Shown here piece after piece: positions 8,491 to 17,064 of a stretch of 64,000 nt of DNA. Both the position numbers and the translations under genes were made by a program. The number at the start of each line of letters is the position of its first letter. The first letter of the stretch is position 1. A model generated the notes under the pieces. The model was not told the origin of the DNA. It saw only the letters and a program-made list of their open reading frames with translations, and did not search any database. The stretch covers positions 1 through 64,000 of the forward strand of contig NZ_LMCT01000007.1 of the NCBI RefSeq assembly GCF_001424875.1, in the 5' to 3' direction. This stretch comes from Kitasatospora sp. Root107. GTDB taxonomy: Bacteria; Actinomycetota; Actinomycetes; Streptomycetales; Streptomycetaceae.

Positions 8491-8526
8491 CGGAGGCCCG
8501 TTCCCCCACCGGGGAGCGGGCCTCCG
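8491..8526 (+). terminator. Terminator of the truncated secreted-protein gene
   Basis: A 16-bp stem with one T-G pair and a CACC loop begins 8 bases after the stop. It is the undisturbed host terminator and supports the idea that the gene's 3' end is original chromosome. Confidence 0.7.
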
Positions 8527-8623
8527 GCATCGGCGGGAGATTTCATGGCGCCGCAACACCGCCGCCAGAACGGTGCGGAACGATGAACGTCATTCGAACC
8601 ACGTTGCGAGAGAGGGGAAGACG

Positions 8624-8689
8624 TTGACCCGCCGCTGTCCGCTTCCCCGTACCGGCTGCTGTTGTCGCCGCAACTTGCTCGCCGTCTGA
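8624..8689 (+). promoter_or_regulatory. Poly-cysteine leader peptide upstream of the dioxygenase gene
   Basis: A 21-codon open frame starts at TTG 8624, after the purine-rich GAGAGGGGAAG, and reads TRRCPLPRTGCCCRRNLLAV. It holds four Cys codons, three of them consecutive, and stops 90 bases before a taurine-dioxygenase-type gene. Short Cys-rich leaders stand before sulfur-assimilation genes in actinobacteria, and polycysteine leader ORFs are reported as cysteine-responsive attenuators in mycobacteria. By analogy, ribosome stalling at the Cys triplet under cysteine shortage would raise downstream expression. Start choice and mechanism are inference. Confidence 0.6.
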
Positions 8690-8779
8690 TCCCGCGTTCA
8701 TCCGCTCCCTTGCCCGCCCGGGCCGAATTCGCCTGCCCTGGGCGGGAGTTCCGTCGCACCCTGCCGTTGGAGGACAACC

Positions 8780-9742
8780 ATGACCACCGCCGCCGCCACC
8801 GAACTCCGCCTCACCCCCGCCGCCGGCCGGATCGGGGCCGTCGTGCACGACATCGAGCTGAGCGGCTCACTCGGCCCGGAGACCGTGGCCGCGATCGAGA
8901 CCGCGCTGTACCGGCACAAGGTGCTGTTCTTCCGGGGACAGCGACACCTGGACGACGCCGGGCACGAGGCGTTCGCCCGGCTGCTCGGGCACCCGGTGGG
9001 ACACCCGACGGTGCCGAGTGCGGACGGCCGGTACATCTTCGAGCTGGACGCCACCAAGGGGGTTCGGGCCAACAACTGGCACACCGACGTGACCTTCGTG
9101 CCGTCCTACCCGAAGGCGTCCATCCTGCGTTCGCTGGAGCTGCCGGAGGCCGGCGGCTCCACGGTCTGGGCCAACACCGCCGCCGCCTACGACGACCTGC
9201 CCGCGCCGCTCAAGGTGCTGGCCGAGAGCCTGCGGGCGGTGCACACCAACGACTACGACTACGCCGCCACCCTGGCGCTCACCCCCGAGCTGGCGGAGAA
9301 CAGGGAGATCGCCGCGCTGTTCCGGCAGGTCTTCGTCTCGACCGCCTTCAAGACCGAGCACCCGGTGGTCCGGGTGCACCCGGTGACCGGTGAGAAGAGC
9401 CTGCTGCTGGGCGCCTTCGCACAGCGCGTCCAGGGCGTCTCGGGCGCCGACAGCCGGGCGCTGCTGGAGCTGTTCCAGCGGTACGTGGAGCGGCTGGAGA
9501 ACACCGTCCGCTGGGACTGGCAGGTCGGCGACGTGGTGATCTGGGACAACCGGGCCACCCAGCACTACGCCGTGAACGACTACGGCGACCAGCCCCGGCT
9601 GGTCCGCCGGATCACCCTGGACGGCGACCTGCCGGTCGGTGTCGACGGCACCCCGAGCCGGCTGATCGAGCCCACCGAACCTCCGGCCGTGGCCGGACTG
9701 GTCCCGGCCGAGCAGCTGGAGGCGGCGGCCCTGAGCGGCTGA
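8780..9742 (+). CDS. TauD/TfdA-family alpha-ketoglutarate dioxygenase
   Basis: This 320-residue Fe(II)/2-oxoglutarate oxygenase is close to E. coli TauD in length. The iron ligands are visible: the HxD motif in NNWHTDVTF (H101, D103) and the distal His in TQHYAVNDYGD (H262), followed by the Arg-rich RLVRRITLDGD that binds the 2-oxoglutarate carboxylate. The N-terminal LYRHKVLFFRGQ is the usual TauD signature. It probably hydroxylates taurine or another sulfonate to release sulfite in the cytoplasm; the exact substrate cannot be read. GGAGG precedes the ATG. It is monocistronic, flanked by terminators, and preceded by a Cys-codon leader that fits control by sulfur supply. Confidence 0.85.
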   Translation: MTTAAATELRLTPAAGRIGAVVHDIELSGSLGPETVAAIETALYRHKVLFFRGQRHLDDAGHEAFARLLGHPVGHPTVPSADGRYIFELDATKGVRANNWHTDVTFVPSYPKASILRSLELPEAGGSTVWANTAAAYDDLPAPLKVLAESLRAVHTNDYDYAATLALTPELAENREIAALFRQVFVSTAFKTEHPVVRVHPVTGEKSLLLGAFAQRVQGVSGADSRALLELFQRYVERLENTVRWDWQVGDVVIWDNRATQHYAVNDYGDQPRLVRRITLDGDLPVGVDGTPSRLIEPTEPPAVAGLVPAEQLEAAALSG

Positions 9743-9751
9743 GCATGCAAG

Positions 9752-9787
9752 AGGGGCGCCCCCGGCCCGTCGGCGGGGGGCGCCCCT
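9752..9787 (+). terminator. Terminator between convergent tauD-like and terC genes
   Basis: A perfect 12-bp stem (9752-9763 with 9776-9787) lies between two converging genes, so it may serve both. Confidence 0.75.
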
Positions 9788-9802
9788 GTGAATGATTATA
9801 CG

Positions 9803-10798
9803 TCAGGCGTCGATCTCGTCCTTCGCGTCATTCTCGGCGGCGGCCTCGGCCGCCTCCTGCTTCCTGGAGGCCATCAGGCTGGTGATGGTGGTGATCACCA
9901 GCACACCGCCGATGACGCCGAGCGAGAGCGGGATGCCGATCTCCGGCACGTGCACGCCGCTCTCGTGCAGCGCGTGCAGCACCAGCTTGATCCCGATGAA
10001 GCCGAGGATCACCGACAGGCCGTAGCTGAGGTGGACCAGCTTCTTCAGCAGGCCACCGATCAGGAAGTACAGCTGGCGCAGACCCATCAGCGCGAAGGCG
10101 TTGGCCGTGAACACGATGTACGGGTCCTGGGTCAGGCCGAAGATCGCCGGGATCGAGTCGAGCGCGAACAGCACGTCGGTGGTGCCGATCGCCAGCATCA
10201 CGATCAGCATCGGCGTCATCAGCCGCTTGCCGTTCTGCTTGATCGTCAGCTTCGTGCCGTGGTACTTGTCCGTCGACGGGAAGCGCTGCTCGATCGACTT
10301 GAGCAGGCGGTTCTCCTCGAACTCCTCCTCCTCGTCGCTGCCCATCGCCTCCTTGACCAGCTTGTACGCCGTCCAGACCAGGAAGGCGCCGAAGATGTAG
10401 AAGACCCAGGAGAACTCGGAGACCAGCGCGGCGCCACCGGCGATGAAGACCGCCCGGAGCACCAGCGCGATGAGCACGCCGACCATCAGCACACGCTGCT
10501 GGTAGATCCGGGGCACCGCGAACTTGCCCATGATCAGGATGAACACGAAGAGGTTGTCGACACTCAGCGACTTCTCCGTGATGTACCCGGCGAAGAACTC
10601 ACCGGCCGGCTGCGAACCGCCGTGCCACCAGAGGAAACCACCGAAGATCAGCGCCAGCGCGACCCAGACCGCGGTCCAGATCCCGGCCTCCTTGATGGAG
10701 ACCTCGTGCGGCTTTCGACCACCGATGAAGAAGTCGGCCACGACCAGGGCGATCAATACCCCGATCGTGCCGACCCAGAGAGTTACGGAAACGTCCAC
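9803..10798 (-). CDS. TerC-family integral membrane protein (probable Mn2+ exporter)
   Basis: This 331-residue protein has seven or more hydrophobic helices. The N-terminal TM ends in DFFIGGRKPHEVS, and SLSVDNLFVFILIMG is the TerC hallmark with its intramembrane Asp. An acidic cytoplasmic loop (SDEEEEFEEN) follows, then the second repeat, TDVLFALDSIPAIFGLTQDPY, with paired Asp residues. TerC/Alx-type proteins export manganese, in part to metallate secreted enzymes. The GTG start has GGAGGAG 7 bases upstream. The 5' leader contains a probable yybP-ykoY manganese riboswitch, which fits the predicted transport role. It converges with the tauD-like gene. Confidence 0.9.
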   Translation of the reverse strand: MDVSVTLWVGTIGVLIALVVADFFIGGRKPHEVSIKEAGIWTAVWVALALIFGGFLWWHGGSQPAGEFFAGYITEKSLSVDNLFVFILIMGKFAVPRIYQQRVLMVGVLIALVLRAVFIAGGAALVSEFSWVFYIFGAFLVWTAYKLVKEAMGSDEEEEFEENRLLKSIEQRFPSTDKYHGTKLTIKQNGKRLMTPMLIVMLAIGTTDVLFALDSIPAIFGLTQDPYIVFTANAFALMGLRQLYFLIGGLLKKLVHLSYGLSVILGFIGIKLVLHALHESGVHVPEIGIPLSLGVIGGVLVITTITSLMASRKQEAAEAAAENDAKDEIDA

Positions 10799-10842
10799 TA
10801 GCTGCTCCTCCGGCAGGTAGGCGAGACAGACATCGTCACTGC

Positions 10843-10956
10843 CGGAGGTCTCTTCCGCCCGTCGGCCATGCTCGGCCGGATCGGACCAGCGCCCCGGGGC
10901 ACCCGGTCAGGGGCGCCCGTGATGACGGGAACGCTGCGGGGGAATACTCCCCTCCG
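10843..10956 (-). promoter_or_regulatory. Candidate yybP-ykoY manganese riboswitch
   Basis: On the minus strand the leader of terC starts CGGAGG-GGAGTAT and ends AGAGACCTCCG. CGGAGG and CCTCCG pair as P1, and GGGGAGUA and GAGACC are the conserved joining segments of the yybP-ykoY class, about 114 nt apart, with GC-rich hairpins between. The GTCATCACGGG segment resembles the second conserved loop. The element ends about 45 bases before the start codon, so it could mask the ribosome binding site or terminate transcription. The class senses Mn2+ and often precedes TerC-type exporters. Confidence 0.65.
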
Positions 10957-11036
10957 CTACCGCCGAGACTAACAGAAAACCCAAGAGAAGGTAAAGAAGG
11001 TAAAGGGAGCCCCTCGGATGAGCCGGCGGGCACGCC

Positions 11037-11615
11037 TCAGAGGTACGGCTCGATCGCGGGCAGCATGTCCTGGAACGTCCGTGCCTTCGCCGGGGCGCCG
11101 ATCGCCTGCATGCCCCAACCGCCGGAGCCGTCCCGGTAGACCTTGGCCATGATCTGCCCGGTGTGCGGACCGCCGCCGGTCAGCTCGTAGCGGGCCAGCT
11201 CCTGGTCGGTGCCGTCGTCCACCAGCCGGCAGTGCGCCTGCTGGACCTCGGCGAAGCTCTGCCCGGTGTACGAGCTGACCGTGAACACCACCTGGGTGAT
11301 GTGCGCCGGCACCTGGGCGAGATCGACCAGAATCGACTCGTCGTCCTCCGACCCCGCCCCGCCGATCAGGTTGTCGCCGGTATGCCGGACCGAGCCGTCG
11401 TTGCTGACGAGGTGTTGGAAGAACACCACGTCCGACGGGGTCTTCTCGGCGTACAGCAGGGCCGAGGCGTCCAGGTCGATCTGCCTGGTCCGGGAGCCGA
11501 ACAGCCCGCGCTTGGGCGCGGCCTTCCAGCCCAGGCCCATCCGGACCACTGTGAGCGACTCCCCCGAACTCTTCTGAAGACTGACCCGCTGTCCCTTGGC
11601 CAGATTCACCGACAC
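11037..11615 (-). CDS. TerD-family stress protein
   Basis: This is a 192-residue cytoplasmic TerD/CABP-type protein. It begins SVNLAKGQRVSLQK and has the core motifs VVRMGLGWKA, IDLDASALLY, VVFFQHLVSNDGSVRHTGDN and DDESILVDL, which supply the Ca2+-binding acidic residues, then IMAKVYRDGSGGWGMQAIG near the C-terminus. TerD proteins bind calcium and act in tellurite, phage and oxidative stress responses, usually beside TerC-type membrane proteins; here terC is the next gene on the same strand. The start is GTG with a GAGGG site about 9 bases upstream. Confidence 0.9.
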   Translation of the reverse strand: MSVNLAKGQRVSLQKSSGESLTVVRMGLGWKAAPKRGLFGSRTRQIDLDASALLYAEKTPSDVVFFQHLVSNDGSVRHTGDNLIGGAGSEDDESILVDLAQVPAHITQVVFTVSSYTGQSFAEVQQAHCRLVDDGTDQELARYELTGGGPHTGQIMAKVYRDGSGGWGMQAIGAPAKARTFQDMLPAIEPYL

Positions 11616-11766
11616 GGTACTGCCCTCTCTCCTCAGCCCCGGCCCTCACCCGGACCGGCACAACGGCGGAACACCCCCTTGCCGTCCCCCGGCTGAGGCC
11701 CCCTGCACGGGCTTTGCCCACCGACCACCCTAGAGCCTGCGTGCACCGACCCAGTGCAAAGGACTA

Positions 11767-11800
11767 CCCCGTGGCGCGGATCACGACTCGCGCCACGGGG
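11767..11800 (-). terminator. Terminator of uvrB
   Basis: A perfect 12-bp stem with a 10-base loop starts 16 bases beyond the uvrB stop on the minus strand. Confidence 0.75.
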
Positions 11801-11815
11801 CGTCCACGCACTGTG

Positions 11816-13906
11816 CTAGGCCATGCCCGCTTCGCGCATCTGGCGGAGCTCCTTCTTGAGCTCGCCGATCTCGTCGCGCAGCCGGGCCGCCAGCTCGAAC
11901 TGGAGGTCGGCCGCGGCCGCGTGCATCCGGTCGGTGAACTGCTGGATCAGGTCGGCCAGCTCGGCAGCGGGCAGGCTCTTGGCGGGCTTGCGGCCGGCAC
12001 CCAGGGCCGGGACCGCAGCCTTGCCCTTGCCGCCCTGCCGGTACCCGGTGGCGAGCAGCTCCTCGGTGTCCATGTCCTCCCGGGAGAGGGTGTCCAGGAT
12101 GTCGCCGATCTTCTTCCGGAGCGGCTGCGGGTCGATCCCGTGCTTGGTGTTGTACTCCTGCTGGACGATCCGGCGCCGGTTGGTCTCGCCGATTGCGAGC
12201 TCCATCGAGGGCGTGATCCGGTCCGCGTACATGTGCACCTGGCCCGAGACGTTACGGGCGGCGCGGCCGATGGTCTGGATCAGCGAGGTGCCGGAGCGCA
12301 GGAAGCCCTCCTTGTCCGCGTCCAGGATCGCGACCAGCGAGACCTCGGGCAGGTCGAGGCCCTCCCGGAGCAGGTTGATCCCCACCAGCACGTCGAACTT
12401 ACCGGCCCGCAGCTCGCGCAGCAGCTCGATCCGGCGCAGCGTGTCGACGTCGCTGTGCAGGTACTGGACCCGGATGTCCAGACCGAGCAGGTAGTCCGTC
12501 AGGTCCTCGGACATCTTCTTGGTGAGGGTGGTGACCAGGATCCGCTCGTCCTTCTCGATCCGCTTGCGGATCTCGTGCACCAGGTCGTCGATCTGACCCT
12601 CCGTCGGCTTGACGATCACCTCGGGGTCGATCAGGCCGGTCGGGCGGATGATCTGCTGCACCGTGCCCTCGCCCCGGGCCAGCTCGAACTTGCCCGGAGT
12701 GGCCGACAGGTAGACCGTCTGCCCGACCCGCTCCAGGAACTCCTCCCACTTGAGCGGGCGGTTGTCCAGCGCGGAGGGCAGCCGGAAGCCGTGCTCCACC
12801 AGCGAGCGCTTGCGGGAGGCGTCGCCCTCGTACATCGCACCGATCTGCGGAACGGTCACGTGCGACTCGTCGATCACCAGGAGGAAGTCCTCCGGGAAGT
12901 AGTCCATCAGCGTGTTCGGCGGGGAGCCGGGCGAGCGGCCGTCGAAGTGCATCGAGTAGTTCTCGATACCGGAGCAGCTGCCGATCTGACGGAGCATCTC
13001 CAGGTCGTACGTGGTGCGCATGCGCAGCCGCTGGGCCTCCAGCAGCTTGCCCTGCTTCTCCAGCACGGCCAGCCGCTCCTCCAGCTCCTTCTCGATGTCG
13101 TTGACCGAGCGCTCCAGCCGCTCCGGGCCCGCCACGTAGTGCGAGGCCGGGAAGACGTAGATCGACTCGTCCTGGCTGATGATCTCGCCGGTCAGCGGGT
13201 GCAGCGTGTAGAGCGCCTCGATCTCGTCGCCGAACATCTCGATCCGGACCGCGAGCTCCTCGTAGACCGGGAAGATCTCGATCGTGTCGCCCCGGACCCG
13301 GAAGGTGCCCCGGCTGAACGCGACGTCGTTGCGGGTGTACTGCATGTCGACGAAGCGGCGCAGCAGCGCGTCCCGGTCGACCTCCTCGCCGACGTGCAGC
13401 TGGGCCATCCGGTCGACGTACTCCTGCGGGGTGCCGAGGCCGTAGATGCAGGAGACCGAGGCGACCACGATCACGTCGCGGCGGGTGAGCAGGCTGTTGG
13501 TCGCGGAGTGGCGCAGCCGCTCGACCTCCTCGTTGATCGAGGAGTCCTTCTCGATGTAGGTGTCCGTCTGGGGGACGTACGCCTCGGGCTGGTAGTAGTC
13601 GTAGTACGAGACGAAGTACTCGACCGCGTTGTTCGGCAGCAGCTCGCGGAACTCGTTGGCGAGCTGGGCGGCCAGCGTCTTGTTCGGCGCCATCACCAGG
13701 GTGGGGCGTTGCAGCTTCTCGATCATCCAGGCGGTGGTCGCCGACTTGCCGGTGCCGGTGGCACCGAGCAGGACGACGTCCTTCTCACCTGCGCGGATAC
13801 GGCGCTCCAGCTCGGCGATGGCCGCCGGCTGGTCACCGCTGGGCTGGTAGGGGCTGACGACCTCGAAGGGCGCCACGGACCGCTCGATACTCGTGATGGG
13901 ACGCAC
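11816..13906 (-). CDS. uvrB: Excinuclease ABC subunit B
   Basis: UvrB loads damaged DNA from UvrA and recruits UvrC for nucleotide excision repair. The 696-residue protein begins [20 protein letters not shown] and holds Walker A GATGTGKS, the beta-hairpin sequence [20 protein letters not shown], the DEAD-like box VIDESHV, helicase motif VI (QTIGRAARN), and the C-terminal UVR domain ([20 protein letters not shown]) for UvrC contact. I chose GTG 13906, which matches the usual actinobacterial N-terminus; a TTG ten codons upstream would add SVRSRTVDL. It appears monocistronic with its own terminator. Length and motifs are complete. Confidence 0.97.
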   Translation of the reverse strand: MRPITSIERSVAPFEVVSPYQPSGDQPAAIAELERRIRAGEKDVVLLGATGTGKSATTAWMIEKLQRPTLVMAPNKTLAAQLANEFRELLPNNAVEYFVSYYDYYQPEAYVPQTDTYIEKDSSINEEVERLRHSATNSLLTRRDVIVVASVSCIYGLGTPQEYVDRMAQLHVGEEVDRDALLRRFVDMQYTRNDVAFSRGTFRVRGDTIEIFPVYEELAVRIEMFGDEIEALYTLHPLTGEIISQDESIYVFPASHYVAGPERLERSVNDIEKELEERLAVLEKQGKLLEAQRLRMRTTYDLEMLRQIGSCSGIENYSMHFDGRSPGSPPNTLMDYFPEDFLLVIDESHVTVPQIGAMYEGDASRKRSLVEHGFRLPSALDNRPLKWEEFLERVGQTVYLSATPGKFELARGEGTVQQIIRPTGLIDPEVIVKPTEGQIDDLVHEIRKRIEKDERILVTTLTKKMSEDLTDYLLGLDIRVQYLHSDVDTLRRIELLRELRAGKFDVLVGINLLREGLDLPEVSLVAILDADKEGFLRSGTSLIQTIGRAARNVSGQVHMYADRITPSMELAIGETNRRRIVQQEYNTKHGIDPQPLRKKIGDILDTLSREDMDTEELLATGYRQGGKGKAAVPALGAGRKPAKSLPAAELADLIQQFTDRMHAAAADLQFELAARLRDEIGELKKELRQMREAGMA

Positions 13907-13986
13907 GAGGTCAACGGTACGACTCCGCACTGACAACCCGGGTCTGCTTCGGCGGAGCTGCGCTGCCGGCAGGGCACTCGGTCGCC

Positions 13987-15099
13987 CTATCCGGGGAGCA
14001 GGCGGGTGGCGAGGTTGCGGGCGCGGAGGCCCCGGGCGGTCCGGGGGACGAGCAGTGCGGCGGCACGCAGGACGTTGCGCTGGCGGGGGTCGACGAGGCG
14101 GCGGTGGGTGGTCTCGTAGCGGCGCAGGGCGGCGGCCGGGTCGGGGTCGGCGGCCAGGGCCGCGGCGAGGGTGTGAGCACCGGCCAGGGCCAGGCTGGAG
14201 CCGTCGCCGAACAGTGAGACGGCTGACGCGGCGTCACCGAGCAGGCCGATCCGGCCGTGTGACCAGGTGTCCAGGCGGACCTGGGCGACCGCGTCGAAGT
14301 AGAGCTCCTCGGCGGTGCGGGCCCGGTCGAGCAGCTCGGGCAGCCGCCAGGCGCCGGTGCGCTCGTCCTCGGCGTACGCCGCGCCGAGCAGGCGACGCTG
14401 CCCGGCCGGGTCGCGGTGGTCAAGGCCCGCGACCTCCGGGTGCCGGAAGACGAAGAAGCCGAGCGACTGCCCCCGGCCGGGGTGGACCGCGGCGGCCCGG
14501 CCGGGGGCGTTGTACATCCGCACGCCCTCGGCCGGATCGTCCGGACCGGACAGCAACGGCACGGTGGCGACGTACATCCCGAGGTGCCGGACGTGGACCC
14601 GCTCCGGGCCGAAGGCCAGCCTGCGGACCCGGGAGTGCAGGCCGTCGGCGCCGATCACCAGGTCGAAGCGGCGGGGCGGGGCGTGCTCGAAGGTGACGTC
14701 CACCCCGTCGGTGTCCGGCGCCAGGGCGGTGATGGTGTCGCCGAACAGGAACTCGGCGTGCTCCCGGGCGGCTTCGGACAGGATGGCGGCGAGGTCACCT
14801 CGCGGCAGTTCGACCTCACCACCGCCCCGGCGGCCGCCGGTGGCGACCCGGCCGACCTGGCGGCCCGCGGCGTCGACGAAGCGCAGGCTGGTCACGCCCG
14901 TCCCGGCGGCCCGGAGCCGTGGGAGGACGCCCATCTGATCGGCCACCCGGACCGCCGGGCCGCGCACGTCCACCGGGCTGCCGCCCGGGCGCACCACCGG
15001 GGCGGGCTCCACCACAGTCGGCCGGAAGCCGTGCCGCGCCAGCCAGTACGCCAGCGTCGGCCCGGCGATCCCGGCGCCGGAGATCAGCACTGTCCGCAT
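13987..15099 (-). CDS. FAD-dependent monooxygenase (TetX/PHBH-like)
   Basis: This 370-residue flavoprotein hydroxylase starts [19 protein letters not shown], the Rossmann GxGxxG motif. The DG motif is [13 protein letters not shown] (about 150-162) and the second FAD motif [20 protein letters not shown] is about 280-299. It uses NAD(P)H and O2 to hydroxylate a small aromatic or inactivate a drug; the substrate is unknown. ATG 15099 has GGGGGAG six bases upstream and is preferred over ATG 15114, which lies at the edge of an operator. It is divergent from a TetR gene, and two matching operators lie between them, so repression by that TetR is likely. Confidence 0.88.
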   Translation of the reverse strand: MRTVLISGAGIAGPTLAYWLARHGFRPTVVEPAPVVRPGGSPVDVRGPAVRVADQMGVLPRLRAAGTGVTSLRFVDAAGRQVGRVATGGRRGGGEVELPRGDLAAILSEAAREHAEFLFGDTITALAPDTDGVDVTFEHAPPRRFDLVIGADGLHSRVRRLAFGPERVHVRHLGMYVATVPLLSGPDDPAEGVRMYNAPGRAAAVHPGRGQSLGFFVFRHPEVAGLDHRDPAGQRRLLGAAYAEDERTGAWRLPELLDRARTAEELYFDAVAQVRLDTWSHGRIGLLGDAASAVSLFGDGSSLALAGAHTLAAALAADPDPAAALRRYETTHRRLVDPRQRNVLRAAALLVPRTARGLRARNLATRLLPG

Positions 15100-15117
15100 G
15101 TTCCACTCCCCCATCGA

Positions 15118-15132
15118 CTGACCATCGGTCAG
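15118..15132. promoter_or_regulatory. TetR operator copy 1
   Basis: CTGACC-ATC-GGTCAG is a perfect dyad of 6-base arms around a 3-base centre, located between the divergent monooxygenase and TetR genes. A second copy lies 31 bases away. Confidence 0.8.
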
Positions 15133-15148
15133 TCATGACCGTAGACTC

Positions 15149-15163
15149 CTGACCGTCGGTCAG
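15149..15163. promoter_or_regulatory. TetR operator copy 2
   Basis: CTGACC-GTC-GGTCAG repeats the first dyad with the same arms. The centre-to-centre distance of 31 bp is close to three helical turns, so two TetR dimers could bind the same face of the DNA and control both divergent genes. Confidence 0.8.
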
Positions 15164-15183
15164 GCAAGGGCTAGACTCCGGCC

Positions 15184-15912
15184 ATGACCGACCCCTCCCC
15201 GGACACCCGGACCCGGATCCTGCGCACCGCACTCGCCGAGTTCTCAGCCCGCGGCTACCACGCGACCTCGGTCCGGGAGATCGCCGAGCTGGTGGGGGTG
15301 ACCAAGGCCGCCGTGCTCTACCACTTCCCGGCCAAGGCGGACCTGCTCGCGGCACTGACCGAGCCGATGCTGGACGACCTGGAGGCCACGCTGGCGGCGG
15401 CGGAGTTGCGAGCCGACCCGGACGAGGCCCGCTGGGCGACGCTGGAGGGCATGCTGCAGGTCTGGCTGACGCACCGTTACCTGCTCAGGGTGAACCTGCA
15501 CGACCTGGCGCTGGCCGCGCCGGGGCCGGGTTTCGACCGGTTCAAGGGCGCCATGCTGAAGGCCGGAGCGCTGGTCGCTGGCCCCGCCCCGGACTTCGCC
15601 GGACAGGTCAGGGCGACCCAGGCGATCGCCATGCTGGCCGACCCGGTGGTGCTGTTCGCGGACGCGCCCACGGCCGCCCTTCAGGCCGCCGTACTGGACG
15701 GGGTGCGCCGCCTGCTCGGCCTGGCGACCCCGACATCGGCCGCGCCGCCCGCCGCCCGGCGCGGCCGGGGCCGTCCCAGCGCGGTCAGCCCGGAGATGGC
15801 CGCCACTGCCCACCGGCTGTTCGAGGCCGGCCGGACCGCCGAGGAGGTCGCGGCGGAGCTCGGCGTCTCCCGCGCCACTGTCTACCGGCGGCTCAGCGCC
15901 ACCGAGCAATAG
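15184..15912 (+). CDS. TetR-family regulator with an extra C-terminal resolvase-type HTH
   Basis: The 242-residue protein has a standard TetR DNA-binding domain at residues 8-55 (TRILRTALAEFSARGYHA, ELVGVTKAAVLYHFPAKADL) and a helical ligand domain to about residue 185. It then has an unusual tail, GRGRPSAVSPEMAATAHRLFE...TAEEVAAELGVSRATVYRRL, which is the helix-turn-helix of serine recombinases (Hin/resolvase type). A single polypeptide thus carries two DNA-binding modules. It is divergent from the flavin monooxygenase, with two identical-arm operators between, so it most likely represses both genes. The ATG is close to operator copy 2. Confidence 0.9.
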   Translation: MTDPSPDTRTRILRTALAEFSARGYHATSVREIAELVGVTKAAVLYHFPAKADLLAALTEPMLDDLEATLAAAELRADPDEARWATLEGMLQVWLTHRYLLRVNLHDLALAAPGPGFDRFKGAMLKAGALVAGPAPDFAGQVRATQAIAMLADPVVLFADAPTAALQAAVLDGVRRLLGLATPTSAAPPAARRGRGRPSAVSPEMAATAHRLFEAGRTAEEVAAELGVSRATVYRRLSATEQ

Positions 15913-15930
15913 TGAGACTTTTATGCGCCA

Positions 15931-17064
15931 TTATTGAGACGCTTGCTGCGGAGCTCTGTGTTCGGCGCTGTCCCGGGCGAGCGCGACCAGGCGGGAGATC
16001 GCCCGGAGGTACTTCTTGCGGTAGCCGCCCTTGAGGAGCTCCTCGGGGAAGACCTGGTCGAACGGGAGGCCGGAGGCGGTGATGGGCAGCTCGCGGTCGT
16101 ACATCCGGTCGGCCAGCACCACCAGGCGCAGCGCGGTGGACTGGTCGTCGACCTGGTGGACGCCGCGCAGGAAGACCGCCTGGACGTCGTCCAGCATCGC
16201 GCCGTACCGGCTCGGGTGGACGGCCTTGAGGTGGTCGAGCAGGGCGTCGAAGCCGTCCAGCGAGGCGCCCGGGGTGCGGGCCGCCCGCTCGTCCACGGCG
16301 TCGGCGGTGTACGGCGGCGGGGCGGCCGGGAGGCCGCGGTGGCGGTAGTCCTGGCCGTCGATCCGGAGCGGGCGGAAGTGGGCCGACAGGCCCTGGATCT
16401 CGCGCAGGAAGTCGGCGGAGGCGAACCGGCCCTCGCCGAGCTTCTCGGGCAGCGTGTTGGAGGTGGCGCAGAGCTTGACGCCGTTCTCGACCAGGCGGCC
16501 GAGCAGGGTGGAGACCAACACGGTGTCGCCCGGGTCGTCGAGCTCGAACTCGTCGATGCAGAGCAGCCGGTGGCCCGAGAGGGTCTGCACGGCCTGCTGG
16601 AAGCCGAGGGCGCCGACCAGGTTGGTCAGCTCGACGAAGGTGCCGAAGGCCTTCGGCCCGGGGGTGGCGTGCCAGAGCGAGGCCAGCAGGTGGGTCTTGC
16701 CGACGCCGTAGCCGCCGTCCAGGTAGACCCCGGACGGGCCGGCCGGCTCGGGGGCCGAGCGGCGGAACCAGCCGCGCTTGGCGGGGGTGGCCGCGGCGGT
16801 GATGCTCGCGGCGAACTCCTCCAGGACCTGGACCGCCTCGTACTGGCTGGGCTGGGTCGGGTCCGGCAGGTAACTGCCGAAGCTGACACCGGCGAACCGC
16901 GGCGGCGGGACCATCTCGGCGACCAGGCGCTCGGCCGGGACCACCGGCCGGCGGTCGGTGAGCGCGATCGGGGTCGCGGACGGCGTCGCGGTCGCTATGG
17001 CATCGGGGCGGGAGGCTGCTGGCACGTTAGTAGAGGGTACCGGCCGTGGAAGACTCGAACTCAT
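15931..17064 (-). CDS. zapE: Cell division protein ZapE (AFG1-like ATPase)
   Basis: This 377-residue P-loop ATPase of the AFG1/LACE1 family is close to the usual 350-380. Walker A is in YLDGGYGVGKTHLLASLW, Walker B in HRLLCIDEFELDD, and the ATPase core is preceded by an N-terminal Pro/Ala-rich segment and AEMVPPPRFAGVSFGSY. In E. coli, ZapE associates with the Z ring. The C-terminal Gln/His end is unremarkable. The likely ATG at 17064 overlaps in opposite orientation the ATG of the next gene at 17063, leaving no leader for either. It converges on the TetR gene with 18 bases between stops. Confidence 0.88.
   Translation of the reverse strand: MSSSLPRPVPSTNVPAASRPDAIATATPSATPIALTDRRPVVPAERLVAEMVPPPRFAGVSFGSYLPDPTQPSQYEAVQVLEEFAASITAAATPAKRGWFRRSAPEPAGPSGVYLDGGYGVGKTHLLASLWHATPGPKAFGTFVELTNLVGALGFQQAVQTLSGHRLLCIDEFELDDPGDTVLVSTLLGRLVENGVKLCATSNTLPEKLGEGRFASADFLREIQGLSAHFRPLRIDGQDYRHRGLPAAPPPYTADAVDERAARTPGASLDGFDALLDHLKAVHPSRYGAMLDDVQAVFLRGVHQVDDQSTALRLVVLADRMYDRELPITASGLPFDQVFPEELLKGGYRKKYLRAISRLVALARDSAEHRAPQQASQ

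Noticed and set aside
11714-13933. A 739-codon open frame opposite uvrB
   Set aside because: It mirrors the uvrB frame. Its composition (mainly Leu, Asp, Gln, Val, Gly, Arg) has no domain pattern, and no ribosome binding site precedes it. In GC-rich DNA the antisense of a long gene is often open.
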